64,000 bases of DNA from DATEDA01 sp963820965. GTDB lineage: Bacteria; Pseudomonadota; Gammaproteobacteria; Burkholderiales; SG8-39. Each line of letters begins with the position of its first letter. Position 1 is the stretch's first letter. The position numbers were made by a program, and so were the translations under genes. Where the stretch lies: assembly GCA_963820965.1 (NCBI GenBank), contig CAWGCC010000017.1, forward strand, positions 1 through 64,000, given 5' to 3'. This document shows positions 24,866-33,896 of this stretch, piece by piece. The notes below the pieces were generated by a model. That model saw only the letters and a program-made list of their open reading frames with translations. It was not told the origin of the DNA and ran no database searches.

Positions 24866-25855
24866 GTGACCCGGCCGCGCATCGCGATCACGATGGGCGA
24901 CGCCGCCGGCGTCGGCCCGGAGGTGATCATGAAGGCGCTCGCGCACCCCGGCGTCAACGCGCTCTGCCGCCCGCTCGTCGTCGGCGACGCGCGGAGGCTC
25001 GCGCGCGCCGGCGCGATCGTCGGCTCGACGCTCGCGATATCTCCGATCCAAGTGGCCGACGACGCTCGGTACGTCCCGGGCATGGTCGACTGCCTCGACC
25101 TGGCGGTCGTGCCCGAGGACGCGCCGTTCGGCAGGCTGTCCGCGGCATGCGGCGAAGCGGCCTACCGCTTCATCGAGCGCGCAGTGGCGCTCGCGCTCGC
25201 GGGCGACGTCGACGCCCTCTGCACCGCGCCGATCAACAAGGAGGCGCTGAACGCAGCGGGTCATCGCTTTCCCGGCCACACCGAGCTGCTTGCGCAGCTC
25301 ACCGGCGCCGCGGAGGTGTCGTTGATGCTGATGGCGCCCGGGCTGCGGGTCATTCACGTGACCGCGCACATCGGCTTGCTGGACGCGATCGAACTGATCG
25401 ATGCAGGCCTTGTCGAGCGCACGATCGGGCGCGGTCGCCACCTGCTCCAGCGCGCCGGGACGACCGAGCCGCGCATCGCCGTCTGCGGCATCAACCCGCA
25501 CGCCGGCGAAGGGGGGCTCTTCGGGCGCGGCGAGGAGCAGACGAAGATCGTGCCGGCGATCCGCGCATGCCGCGAGCGCGGCTGGCGGGTCGAGGGTCCG
25601 CTTCCGGCCGACACGCTCTTCCACCGTGCGCGCAAGGGCGACTTCGATCTCATCGTGGCGATGTATCACGACCAGGGACACGCGCCGGTCAAGGCGGTCG
25701 CGTTCGACGCCGGCGTGAACATCACCGCCGGGCTGCCGGTGCTGCGCACGTCCGTCGACCACGGGACGGCGTTCGACATCGCGGGCACCGGCCGTGCCGA
25801 CGAGCGGAGCATGCTCGAGGCGCTGCGGCTGGCGGCCGAGCTGGCGCCCCGCTGA
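24866..25855 (+). CDS. pdxA: 4-hydroxythreonine-4-phosphate dehydrogenase family protein
   Basis: The 329-residue protein matches PdxA throughout: N-terminal ITMGDAAGVGPEVIMKAL, TAPINKEALNAAGHRFPGHTE in the middle, the metal-binding His in VTAHIG and later MYHDQGHAPVKAVAF and TSVDHGTAFDIAGTG. PdxA oxidises 4-phosphohydroxythreonine in vitamin B6 synthesis; the PdxA2 branch acts on threonate or erythronate phosphates. The next gene is an HpcH/HpaI aldolase followed by a UxaA remnant, not ksgA or surA, so a catabolic PdxA2-like role is plausible. GTG 24866 starts two bases after the previous stop. Confidence 0.85.
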   Translation: MTRPRIAITMGDAAGVGPEVIMKALAHPGVNALCRPLVVGDARRLARAGAIVGSTLAISPIQVADDARYVPGMVDCLDLAVVPEDAPFGRLSAACGEAAYRFIERAVALALAGDVDALCTAPINKEALNAAGHRFPGHTELLAQLTGAAEVSLMLMAPGLRVIHVTAHIGLLDAIELIDAGLVERTIGRGRHLLQRAGTTEPRIAVCGINPHAGEGGLFGRGEEQTKIVPAIRACRERGWRVEGPLPADTLFHRARKGDFDLIVAMYHDQGHAPVKAVAFDAGVNITAGLPVLRTSVDHGTAFDIAGTGRADERSMLEALRLAAELAPR

Positions 25856-25874
25856 CCAATCCATCGGAGATGCC

Positions 25875-26663
25875 GTGCAACCCAACCCGGTGAAAGCCAA
25901 TCTCGCCGCAGGCGGCGCCGCCTTCGGCACGATGGCGTTCGAGTTCTTCACGCCCAGCCTCGCGCAGATCGTGAAGGCGGCAGGAGCCGAATTCCTGCTC
26001 TACGACATGGAGCACAGCGGTGCCGACGTCGAGACCATGAAAGCGCAATTCGCCGCCTGTCGCGGGATCGGTCTGCCGCCGTTCGTGCGCGTCCCCGCGA
26101 CCGAATACCACTTCATCGCGCGCATGCTGGACGCGGGCGCGATGGGGATCATGGTGCCGATGGTCGAGGGCCGCGAGCAGGCCGAGCGGATCGTCTCGTA
26201 CACGCGCTATCCGCCGCTCGGGCGGCGCGGGGCGGCTTTCGGGGTCGCGCCGCACGACGACTACCTCCCGGGTAGCGTCACCGACAAGATTGCAGCGGCG
26301 CACGCGCGGACGCTGGTGATCTGCCTGGTCGAGACCGCGATCGGGATCGAGAACGTCGATGCGATCGCCGCCGTCCCGGGCGTGGACGTCGTCTGGCTCG
26401 GCCATTTCGACCTCACCAATTTCCTCGGCATCCCCGGCGAGTTCAGCCACCCTCGGTACCTGAAGGCAGTGGACGAGCTCGTCGGCGCGTGCGCGCGCCA
26501 CGGCAAGGCGCCGGGATTCATGGCCGCCGACGACGAATGGGCAAGCGACTACCGCGCCAGGGGGTTTCGGATCCTCGCCTACGGGATCGACGTGTTGCTG
26601 ATGCAGACCGCGCTCGCGAAGGGGCTCGCGAGGCTACGGGAGAATGAGGCAGCGAAGGGATAG
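25875..26663 (+). CDS. HpcH/HpaI family aldolase
   Basis: The 262-residue protein is a class II pyruvate-dependent aldolase: the metal-binding acid in LLYDMEHSGAD, VRVPATEYHFIARMLDAGA, VPMVEGREQAERIV and VCLVETAIGIENVDAI-type segments (ICLVET here), plus VDVVWLGHFDLTNFLGIPG. These enzymes split 4-hydroxy-2-keto acids to pyruvate and an aldehyde. I use GTG 25875, preceded by GGAGA, giving family length. It follows the pdxA-like gene by 19 bases; together they could process a phosphorylated sugar acid. Confidence 0.87.
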   Translation: MQPNPVKANLAAGGAAFGTMAFEFFTPSLAQIVKAAGAEFLLYDMEHSGADVETMKAQFAACRGIGLPPFVRVPATEYHFIARMLDAGAMGIMVPMVEGREQAERIVSYTRYPPLGRRGAAFGVAPHDDYLPGSVTDKIAAAHARTLVICLVETAIGIENVDAIAAVPGVDVVWLGHFDLTNFLGIPGEFSHPRYLKAVDELVGACARHGKAPGFMAADDEWASDYRARGFRILAYGIDVLLMQTALAKGLARLRENEAAKG

Positions 26664-26770
26664 GCCTTTGGCTGATCCTCAAGACCGCCTCGGGAGAGAA
26701 ATCGAAGAGCGAGCTGTGGGGCTACGGCGACGACGAGTTCGCGCCCTGGACCCTCGGCGCGACGATGTAG
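26651..26770 (+). pseudogene. C-terminal remnant of a UxaA/altronate-dehydratase-family gene
   Basis: A frame overlapping the end of the aldolase reads GLWLILKTASGEKSKSELWG then YGDDEFAPWTLGATM and stops at 26770. This resembles the C-terminal tail of UxaA-family sugar-acid dehydratases (ASGxxSKSE..G.GxxEFxPW..G). The rest of the gene is missing, so this appears to be a deletion scar in which the 3' end of the dehydratase gene was joined to the aldolase. Family recognition is from the tail only. Confidence 0.5.
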
Positions 26771-26772
26771 GC

Positions 26773-27198
26773 GTGCGCGCCGCGCGCCTGCTTCTCGCCC
26801 TGCTCGTCGCGCCTCCGCTCGCCGCGGCGGCACAAACCGTCGTCCCGCGGCCGGCGCGTCCGATCGTCCTCCCCGCGCCGGTGGTGGTGGTGCCGGGCTA
26901 TGCCGTCCCGCCGGTGGAGTATCACGGCGCGATCGCCTACGATCGCGCCACCGGCGCGTACGGCTACAGCTACGACTACCCGACGCCACGCGACGCAGGC
27001 ATCGCCGCGATAAGCGGCTGCGGCGAGCCGCAATGCGTGGTCGCGATCGCGTTCAAGAGCGGCTGCGCGGTGCTCGTCGACGGCCCCGGCGGCCCGGTGG
27101 TCGCCGAAGGCGTGAACGCGCGCGAAGCGGAAGTGAAAGCGCGCGGGCGCTGCATCGATCCGCAATGCCACGTCATCGCCTGGGCGTGCACGCGCTGA
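26773..27198 (+). CDS. DUF4189-type exported protein
   Basis: The ~141-residue protein has a signal peptide (RAARLLLALLVAPPLAAAAQ) and then a Val/Pro-rich stretch. The mature domain has paired cysteines (SGCGEPQCVV, KSGCAVLV, RCIDPQCHVIAWACTR) and an N-terminal HGAIAYDRATGAYGYSYDY, the pattern of DUF4189 proteins, which are small disulfide-stabilised exported proteins of unknown role. The frame is open upstream but the GTG at 26773 directly precedes the signal peptide. Confidence 0.7.
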   Translation: MRAARLLLALLVAPPLAAAAQTVVPRPARPIVLPAPVVVVPGYAVPPVEYHGAIAYDRATGAYGYSYDYPTPRDAGIAAISGCGEPQCVVAIAFKSGCAVLVDGPGGPVVAEGVNAREAEVKARGRCIDPQCHVIAWACTR

Positions 27199-27550
27199 CC
27201 AGGCGATCCTCCGGCGTCTCCGTTCCGCTCCTCGCTCCGCCGTCACGGTCCCGACACCGGCGACGGAACTTGCGCGCTGGTGAGGAATCGTGCCGCCGGA
27301 CGGCCGTGAATAGCTCACGAATGGCCATGACGGCGGCATAGGCCTATGGCATAGTCGGCCTCGTCGAAAGATAACAACACAGGCAGCACCGGGCCGGCGG
27401 TCTCGCGTCTCCCGCTGGCACCCTCCGGGTGAAGACGCTCGTACGCTAGAGAATCGCAACCACGCAGTCGCCGGCCGGCCGTGCGCAAGAAGCGCGCCGC
27501 GGTGCTCATTCACCGGGGGATGCGGGGACGGTTCTCGCAGGGGTCTCGTC
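27199..27550. other. Gene-free region upstream of DUF1631
   Basis: No coding frame is supported here. The AT-richer part around 27330-27385 (with CATAGT and GATAACAAC) is the likeliest site for the DUF1631 promoter. Confidence 0.35.
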
Positions 27551-29842
27551 ATGGGAACGCCCGCACGGCCGACTGGTCCGGCCGTCAACTCCGGCCCTCG
27601 GCCGGCCACCGAGAGCAAGGCGCTGCTCAGTCAGTGCCGCGACCTCGCGCGCTCGAAGCTGAGCCGGATCGTCACCGAGGCCCTCGACAAGGTCGAGAAC
27701 GACCTCTTCTCCGCGGCTGAAGCCTCCACCTCGCGCGCCGAACAGCAGGTGTTGTTCGAAGCGATGGCGCAGGTCAAGCACTACCGCGCCGAGATCGCGG
27801 CCTCGTTCGACCGCTATTTCATCGAGATCTACGATCGGCGGGTCTCCACCCGCGGCCGGGCGGCTCCGGGCGGGCCGGCCTCGGGCCTCGCCGAGCTCTC
27901 GCTCGTCGACGACGCCGCGATGGAGGAGGACCTCGTCGTCAGCGATCTCGCGCGCAAGACCCGCAACCGCATCGATCCGGAGCAGCTGCTCGGCATCCGC
28001 GCCCGCTTCGGGCACCTTCTCTCGAGCGAGCAGGTGGAGGACGACACCGCCAACCCGCTCTGTCCCGAGGCGGTCTTCGAGGCGCTCAGGCTTGCGTGCG
28101 GCAAGATTCCCGGCGATTTCGCGGTCAAGCGCTCGCTCCTGAACGCCTTCCAGCCGTACGTTGCAGCAGGCATCACGACCGTCTACGCCGACGTCAACCG
28201 GAACCTGATCTCGCACCACGTCCTGCCGCGGATCAAGCACCAGGTGAAACGCGCTGCCGACGTCGGCGTCAGCGGCCCGCACCCGGTGCTCGCTGCGAGC
28301 CAGGCGATGAACCTGGCCCAGCTGATGGGCGGCGGGCAAGGCGGTGCGGCTGCCGCCGCGGCGATGACCAGGAGCCAGCTGATGAACCTCGGGCAGCTCA
28401 TGCCCGGCGCCCCTGGCCAGAGCCCGCTCGCGATGAGCAGCCCGCTCGATCTCTCGGCGCTGCTCGCCGGCGTGATGAACGGCGGCGCCGCGCGTGCGCA
28501 CGTGACCCGGATGCTCGCCGACCCGTCGCGGTACGCGATGGAGGCGGCGCTCGCCTCGACGCCCGCGAGCCCCGCGCTGATGACCTCGCTGTCGGCGCTC
28601 CAGTCGGTGGCCATGCCCGCCGACGGCGGCGCGTTCGACTTCATGTCGGCGCTCGGCGACCAGGTGCGCGCCCAGAGCCATCCGCTCGACCAGCTCACGA
28701 TCGAGCTGGTGACGATGGTGTTCGACTACATCCTCGACGACAGGAGCGTTCCCGAGACGGTCAAGGGCGAGATATCCCGGCTGCAGATCGTCGCGGTCAA
28801 GGCGGCGATCCTCGATCGCACGTTCTTCGCGCGCCGCCAGCATCCGATGCGCCGGTTCCTCGACCGCATCGCCGAAGTGGCGGCCGATCCGGACATCGCG
28901 ACCGAGGAGGGCTCGCGGTTCATCCTCGAGCTGCGGGCGATGGTGGACTACATCGTCCACAGGTTCACCGACGACCTCGCGATCTTCACCGCCGCGCTCG
29001 ACACGCTGGAGCGGATGATCGAGGAGAACCGCGAGACGCGACAGCAGGAGCTCGCGCCGACCACGACCGAGCTCGAGCGCAAGGAAGAGGCCGAGATCGC
29101 GCACGCGACCGCGCTCGCCGAGATCAAGCGGCGCGTCACGCGCAAGACGCCTGGCTTCGTGCGCGAGTTCCTGTACCAGTGGTGGACCAAGACCCTTGTC
29201 GACGCGTACATGAAGGACCGTGAAGGCGACGACTCCTGGACCCACCGGCTAGGGGCCGTCGACGCGCTGGTGTGGAGCGTCTCGCCGCTCAAGACCGGCG
29301 AGATTCAGCAGCTCGCTTCGATGCTGCCGACGCTGATGCGCAGCCTCCTCCGCGGCATGAACGCGATCGAGATGCCGGCCGACGCGCGGCACGGCTTCTT
29401 CAACCAGCTGATGCAGAGCCACACGGCGTCGATCAGTGCCGCGAAGTCGCAGGCAAAGAGCCAGCCGGTGCCCACGGCTGCCGACATCGCCCGCGTCGAG
29501 GAGGAGCCGGTGAGCGAACCCGGTCTGCCCGAGGAGCCGGACGGGATTGAACCCTCGATCGACGACTACTTCGTCCACACCGCGATGGCGGTCGAGCGCG
29601 GCGCGGTGGTCGAGTTCATGGACGGCACGACCGCGGTGCGCGCGAAACTGTCGTGGGTGAGTCCGAAGCAGACGATCCTGCTCTTCACCTCCAGCGCCGG
29701 GGGCGCGCGCAAGCTCGCGCCGAAGGCGTTCGCCGAGCTCCTGCGGCAAAAGAGGGCGCGGATCGTCGAGGTCTCCGAGGCGCTCATGGATCGCGTGGTA
29801 CACGCGATGATGGGCCCGGAGTCGGTGCCGCAAGCCGCCTGA
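27551..29842 (+). CDS. DUF1631 family protein
   Basis: The 763-residue protein belongs to DUF1631, a large cytoplasmic family typical of beta- and gammaproteobacteria and sometimes mislabelled thymidine phosphorylase. Signs are the N-terminal LLSQCRDLARSKLSRIVTEA, a helical centre (QLTIELVTMVFDYILDD, the ARRQHPMRRFLDRIAE segment with VDYIVHRFTDD) and a C-terminal PilZ-like barrel (VEFMDGTTAVRAKLSWVSPK then LLFTSSAGGARKLA). The PilZ-like end hints at c-di-GMP sensing, though the N-terminal RxxxR of PilZ is not obvious. Length is normal. It is monocistronic, with a large hairpin after it. Confidence 0.85.
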   Translation: MGTPARPTGPAVNSGPRPATESKALLSQCRDLARSKLSRIVTEALDKVENDLFSAAEASTSRAEQQVLFEAMAQVKHYRAEIAASFDRYFIEIYDRRVSTRGRAAPGGPASGLAELSLVDDAAMEEDLVVSDLARKTRNRIDPEQLLGIRARFGHLLSSEQVEDDTANPLCPEAVFEALRLACGKIPGDFAVKRSLLNAFQPYVAAGITTVYADVNRNLISHHVLPRIKHQVKRAADVGVSGPHPVLAASQAMNLAQLMGGGQGGAAAAAAMTRSQLMNLGQLMPGAPGQSPLAMSSPLDLSALLAGVMNGGAARAHVTRMLADPSRYAMEAALASTPASPALMTSLSALQSVAMPADGGAFDFMSALGDQVRAQSHPLDQLTIELVTMVFDYILDDRSVPETVKGEISRLQIVAVKAAILDRTFFARRQHPMRRFLDRIAEVAADPDIATEEGSRFILELRAMVDYIVHRFTDDLAIFTAALDTLERMIEENRETRQQELAPTTTELERKEEAEIAHATALAEIKRRVTRKTPGFVREFLYQWWTKTLVDAYMKDREGDDSWTHRLGAVDALVWSVSPLKTGEIQQLASMLPTLMRSLLRGMNAIEMPADARHGFFNQLMQSHTASISAAKSQAKSQPVPTAADIARVEEEPVSEPGLPEEPDGIEPSIDDYFVHTAMAVERGAVVEFMDGTTAVRAKLSWVSPKQTILLFTSSAGGARKLAPKAFAELLRQKRARIVEVSEALMDRVVHAMMGPESVPQAA

Positions 29843-29858
29843 AGAACCGTTTTCCGCC

Positions 29859-29931
29859 GCGACCCCGCAAGCCGGCGGGCTGCCGTCTCGCCGCCAAGCA
29901 GGCAGCCCGATTCCGCGGGGTCGCACTTTTA
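29859..29931 (+). terminator. Large two-tier hairpin terminator after DUF1631
   Basis: An outer stem GCGACCCCGC (29859-29868) / GCGGGGTCGC (29915-29924) encloses an inner stem CGGGCTGCC (29876-29884) / GGCAGCCCG (29901-29909). ACTTTTATT follows. This strong structure ends the DUF1631 transcript. Confidence 0.7.
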
Positions 29932-30057
29932 TTCCACAGCACCGCCCTGCCGCGGGCCTGTCGGCACCCGTTCGTAACCTCGCTGCCGGGTGCGTCGCAT
30001 CGGCCGTACCCGCCTGGCGCGTATGGCCGCCGGTTGCGGCGGTCCGGCACGATCGCG

Positions 30058-30876
30058 CTACGGACCCGTGACGCGCGCGACGAATTCGGCGAGAAGACGA
30101 TTCACCGCGTCCGGCGCCTCGAGCATGGTGAAATGCCCGACGCCGGACACGATCTCGATCCGGGCGTTCGGCGCGCGGCTTCGCACCATCTCGAGCCACG
30201 GCGACCTCGCCCCCGCCGCGAGCGGGACGCGCTTGCGTTCGGGTGTGATCATCGTGCTCTGGATCACGAGCAGCGGCACGCCGACGCGCCCGAGAGCGGT
30301 TGCCATGTGCCGAGCGTCCCAACCCACCACTCTCGGGAACAGCGCCGCTCCGACCGCCTGCGGCCACCGCCGGGCGCGCTCACGGATTCGGTCGGCCATC
30401 GCGCTCGGCGCGAAAAACATCTGCTCGAAGAGGTCCTGGGCGAACGCCGCATAGCCGCCGGACGCGATGGTCCGCCGCAGATCCTCCTCGGCGCGCTCGC
30501 CCGCGGCCGCCTGGAAGCTGCCGTCGACGAGCACGACGCCGGCGACGCGATCCGGCGCATCGAGACACGCCTGCAGCACGACCCGCGTACCCATACTGTG
30601 GCCGACGAGCACCGCACCGCTCAGGTTGATCGCGCGCAGGAGTGCGGCAACGTCGGCGCCGAACGTCTCGATGTCGCACGACGCGGGCTCTCCGGGCGAG
30701 GCGCCGTGGCCGCGCAGATCGCAGGCGATGACCATGTGCCGCGTACCGAACGCCTCGACCTGTGGCCGCCAGTCCTCGGACGCGCACCCGAACCCGTGGA
30801 CGAAGACGAGCGGCGGCGCGCCGGCGCCGGTGCACTCGTAGTGCAGGCGCGTGCCGTTGACGGTGGCGTGTGGCAT
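30058..30876 (-). CDS. Alpha/beta fold hydrolase
   Basis: The 272-residue protein has all alpha/beta hydrolase landmarks: LVFVHGFGCASEDW, the nucleophile elbow LVGHSMGTRV (Ser about 93), LRGHGAS, and the catalytic His in VSGVGHFTMLEAPD. It resembles 3-oxoadipate enol-lactonase/epoxide-hydrolase relatives; the substrate is unknown. ATG 30876 is preceded by GGAG; an ATG four codons upstream has no ribosome site. It is convergent with DUF1631 and lies downstream of the ABC exporter genes on the same strand. Confidence 0.86.
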   Translation of the reverse strand: MPHATVNGTRLHYECTGAGAPPLVFVHGFGCASEDWRPQVEAFGTRHMVIACDLRGHGASPGEPASCDIETFGADVAALLRAINLSGAVLVGHSMGTRVVLQACLDAPDRVAGVVLVDGSFQAAAGERAEEDLRRTIASGGYAAFAQDLFEQMFFAPSAMADRIRERARRWPQAVGAALFPRVVGWDARHMATALGRVGVPLLVIQSTMITPERKRVPLAAGARSPWLEMVRSRAPNARIEIVSGVGHFTMLEAPDAVNRLLAEFVARVTGP

Positions 30877-30982
30877 TCCGGGCTCCATCGGCGGTGGTCG
30901 AATGCGATTCTAGCCGCCGCCGGACGGCCGGAGATGCCGGGGCGTCCTGGATCGCCGATGCGCATCCGGAAGAGGAGGCAGA

Positions 30983-31795
30983 CTATTCGCCGATCTGCAG
31001 CAGCATCCCGCGCTTTCTCGCGCCGTTGAACGAAGCGAGGAACACGCCGATCCCGGCGGCGAGGTACAAGAAATTGAGCGCGACGGTCGTCCAGAAGTAG
31101 TCCCAGCGGAACACGCCCTGGAGCAGGACCGCGCGCATGCCCTCGAACACGTGGCTCGTCGGCAGACACCACGCGACCGCCTGCAACCACTTCGGCAGCA
31201 CCTCGACCGGGTAGTAGATCCCGCTGATCGGCGCGGCGATGAAGATCGCACCCCAGGCGAAGTTCTCGGCTGCGAGCCCGTAGCGCATCACCAGCGCCGA
31301 GACCATCAACCCTACCGACCACGCCGTCACCAGCAGATTGGCGAAGAACGACACGAGGGGCACGCCGAGGTCGAAGATCGACGTCTGGTAGAGGGCGATT
31401 GCGAGCGCGATCGCGGTGCCCACGCCGATGATCGTGCGGATCAGCGATACCCCGATCATCGCAGCGACCAGCTCGAGCGGCCGCAGCGGGCTCACGAAGA
31501 GATGCCCGAGGTTGCGCGAGTACAGCTCCTCGAAGAACGACAGCGCGACCCCGAGCTGGCCGCGGAACAGCACTTCCCACAGCAGCAGCGCCGACACGAG
31601 GACGCCCGGGACCTGGGCGATCAGCGACGAGTTGGTCGCAAGGAACTTGGCGATGAAAGCCCAGAGCACCATCTGCATCGTGGGCCAGTACGCCATCTCG
31701 ACGACCCGCACCCAGGACTTCTTGAAGAGGTACAGATGGCGCAGGATCATCGCGTAGATCCGGCGCAGGGAGAGCAGGGTCACGGGCGAGCTCAT
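30983..31795 (-). CDS. ABC-2 type exporter permease
   Basis: The 270-residue protein has six hydrophobic segments and the ABC-2 pattern (YWPTMQMVLWAFI early; FEELYSRNLGHLFVSPLRP before TM3; GIYYPVEVLPKWLQ, the conserved ABC-2 signature near TM5, and LPTSHVFEGMRAVLLQG). Its ATG overlaps the stop of the ATPase gene in an ATGA, so the two are made together. The pair is most like drug or polysaccharide exporters (NodJ-like). No accessory protein is seen. Confidence 0.9.
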   Translation of the reverse strand: MSSPVTLLSLRRIYAMILRHLYLFKKSWVRVVEMAYWPTMQMVLWAFIAKFLATNSSLIAQVPGVLVSALLLWEVLFRGQLGVALSFFEELYSRNLGHLFVSPLRPLELVAAMIGVSLIRTIIGVGTAIALAIALYQTSIFDLGVPLVSFFANLLVTAWSVGLMVSALVMRYGLAAENFAWGAIFIAAPISGIYYPVEVLPKWLQAVAWCLPTSHVFEGMRAVLLQGVFRWDYFWTTVALNFLYLAAGIGVFLASFNGARKRGMLLQIGE

Positions 31796-32523
31796 GCCGC
31801 TTCGGGACTGCGCGCCACGTCGAGAAACACTTCCTCCATGTTTCGGCGGCCGTAGCGCGCGATGAGCTCGCGCGGCGAGCCGGCGTCGACGATCCGGCCG
31901 GCACGCATCATCAGCACCGCGTCGCACATCCGCTCGACCTCGACCATGTTGTGGGAGGCGAGGAGCAGCGTTGCACCGGCGCGGCGCTGGTAATCCAGCA
32001 ACTGGCTCCGCACCCGGTCGGCGATGTCTGGATCGAGCGATGCGGTCGGCTCGTCGAGCAGCAGCAGATCCGGCTCGTTCAGCAGCGCCTTGGCGATCGA
32101 TACCCGGGTGCGCTGTCCCGCCGATAGCGTACCGTAGGCGCGCTTCACGAACTCGCCGAGGTCGAGCGACGCCACGAGCTCCGCGATCCGCCGGCGCGGC
32201 CGCGCAACGCCGTAGAGCCGCGCGAACACGGTGAGGTTCTCCTCGACGGTGAGCTTGCGCGGCAGATCGACGTACGGCGAGGTGAAGTTCATGCGCGGCA
32301 GGACCCGATACCGGTGTCGGGCCATGTCCTCGCCGAGCACGACGATGCTGCCGGCGGTCGGCAGCAGCACGCCTAGCAGCATCGAGATCGTGGTGGTCTT
32401 GCCGGCGCCGTTGCCGCCGAGGAGCGCGGTGGTGCTGCCGCGCGCAACGGTGAACGAGATGTCGCTGACCGCTTCGACGGCGCCGAAGCGCTTGGTGAGG
32501 CTGCCCGCCTCGACGGCGGTCAT
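31792..32523 (-). CDS. ABC transporter ATP-binding protein
   Basis: The 243-residue ATPase has Walker A GGNGAGKTTT (residues about 36-45), a Q-loop region, the signature LSAGQRTRVSIAKAL (ABC signature with Ala in place of the usual Gly after Ser), Walker B LLLLDEPTASLD and the switch His in LLASHNM. It powers the permease encoded next with a four-base overlap. The exported substrate is not indicated by context. Confidence 0.92.
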   Translation of the reverse strand: MTAVEAGSLTKRFGAVEAVSDISFTVARGSTTALLGGNGAGKTTTISMLLGVLLPTAGSIVVLGEDMARHRYRVLPRMNFTSPYVDLPRKLTVEENLTVFARLYGVARPRRRIAELVASLDLGEFVKRAYGTLSAGQRTRVSIAKALLNEPDLLLLDEPTASLDPDIADRVRSQLLDYQRRAGATLLLASHNMVEVERMCDAVLMMRAGRIVDAGSPRELIARYGRRNMEEVFLDVARSPEAA

Positions 32524-32542
32524 CCGCGAACGCGCGAGAAGC

Positions 32543-33103
32543 TCAGCGGCTGGCGTCCGGCTTCCACTTGATCGAGCACCCGAGCGCCGCCGTCTGGTCG
32601 GCGGGGCCGTTGCCGGTCTGCGCGACCCCGACCATCGCCTCGAAGAGCTCGCGGCGCGCGTTCGCGACGGGTGCGATCTTCGAGGCGTCGAGCCGCCCGT
32701 GGTACTGCAGCTCGAGATCGCCGTTGTAGCCGAAGAACTCCGGCGTGCACACCGCGCCGTACGCGCGCGCCACTTCCTGGCTCTCGTCGAGCACGTAGGG
32801 AAACGGGAACCCGAGCTCGCGCGCCACCCGCTGCATGTTCTCGAAGGAGTCCTCAGGATAGTCGGCGGGATCGTTCGCCATGATGGCGATCGAACCGATG
32901 CCGTGCACGGCGAGCTCCCTGCAGTCGCGCACGATCCGCTCGCGGATCGCCTTGACGTACGGGCAGTGGTTGCAGATGAACATCACGACCAGACCCTTGG
33001 GCCCGCGGGCGGAGGCGAGCGTATGGCGCTTGCCATCGGTGCCCGGCAGGTCGAAATCGACGGCTCTGCGGCCGAAATCGCACACCTGGGTTTGCGTCGC
33101 CAT
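32543..33103 (-). CDS. Thioredoxin-fold (AhpC/TSA-like) protein with CNHCPY motif
   Basis: The 186-residue protein has a peroxiredoxin/thioredoxin-like fold: DFDLPGTDGKRHTL at the start, the redox motif FICNHCPYVK (Cys44 and Cys47) and PEFFGYNGDLELQYHGRLD later, where thioredoxins have the cis-Pro (CTPEFF). This subfamily (NHCPY) is widespread and annotated as thioredoxin family protein; it probably reduces disulfides or peroxides in the cytosol. It lies 19 bases before the ABC ATPase start, so co-transcription is possible. It is divergent from rsmE. Confidence 0.86.
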   Translation of the reverse strand: MATQTQVCDFGRRAVDFDLPGTDGKRHTLASARGPKGLVVMFICNHCPYVKAIRERIVRDCRELAVHGIGSIAIMANDPADYPEDSFENMQRVARELGFPFPYVLDESQEVARAYGAVCTPEFFGYNGDLELQYHGRLDASKIAPVANARRELFEAMVGVAQTGNGPADQTAALGCSIKWKPDASR

Positions 33104-33141
33104 GGGAGAATTTCCTGCGAGAGAAGCGACGCGATCTTAGC

Positions 33142-33882
33142 ATGCAGCGAACACACGCCCGCGCGCCCCGGTTCCATTGTGAAGCCGTGCTCTCGCCCGG
33201 TGCGAGCCTCGAGCTGCCGGAGCGCGCTGCACGCCACGTCGCCGCGCTGCGGTTGCAAACGGGCGACGAGGTCGTCCTCTTCAACGGCGACGGCGCGGAG
33301 TCGATCGCGACGCTCGTCGCCCTAGGCAAGCGCGGCGTCGTCGCCGCCGTCCGCGAACGGCGAACGTCCGAGCGCGAATCCCCGTTCGAGATCCATCTCG
33401 CGCAGGGGATCTGCGCCGGCGACCGCATGGACCTCGTCCTGCAGAAGGCGACCGAGCTCGGCGTGGCGTCGATGCAGCCGGTGATCACCGCGCGGTCCAT
33501 CGTGCGCCTCGCTCCCGAGCGCAGGGAGCGCCGCGAGACCCACTGGCAGAACGTGGTGATCGCCGCCTGCGAGCAGTGCGGCCGCAACCGCATCCCGCGG
33601 TTAGCGCAGAGCCTTGGCTTCCCGGAGTTTGTGGCGCTGCCGGCGCGCGGCGGTACCCGGATCCTGCTCGCTCCCGACGGCGAGGCAACGCTGCGCACGC
33701 TCGCACCGCGCGCGCCGGTGACGATCCTGATCGGGCCGGAAGGCGGGCTTGCGCCCGAAGAGCGCGAGCTGGCGGCATCGCGCGGGTTCACGCCGGTGCG
33801 GTTCGGTCCGCGGATTCTGCGGACCGAAACGGCACCCCTGGCCGCGCTCGCCGCGCTGCAGGCGCTGTACGGCGACTGCTGA
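33142..33882 (+). CDS. rsmE: 16S rRNA (uracil(1498)-N(3))-methyltransferase
   Basis: The 246-residue SPOUT methyltransferase matches RsmE: N-terminal PUA-like part (RFHCEAVLSPGASLELPERA.. then ARHVAALRLQTGDEVVLFNG), DLVLQKATELGV, EQCGRNRIP in the centre and the knotted SAM site LIGPEGGLAPEE followed by LGPRILRTETA-type motif (FGPRILRTETAPLAAL here). It methylates U1498 in the decoding region of 16S rRNA. Length is normal. Confidence 0.95.
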   Translation: MQRTHARAPRFHCEAVLSPGASLELPERAARHVAALRLQTGDEVVLFNGDGAESIATLVALGKRGVVAAVRERRTSERESPFEIHLAQGICAGDRMDLVLQKATELGVASMQPVITARSIVRLAPERRERRETHWQNVVIAACEQCGRNRIPRLAQSLGFPEFVALPARGGTRILLAPDGEATLRTLAPRAPVTILIGPEGGLAPEERELAASRGFTPVRFGPRILRTETAPLAALAALQALYGDC

Positions 33883-33896
33883 GGCGGGTGCGGCGC

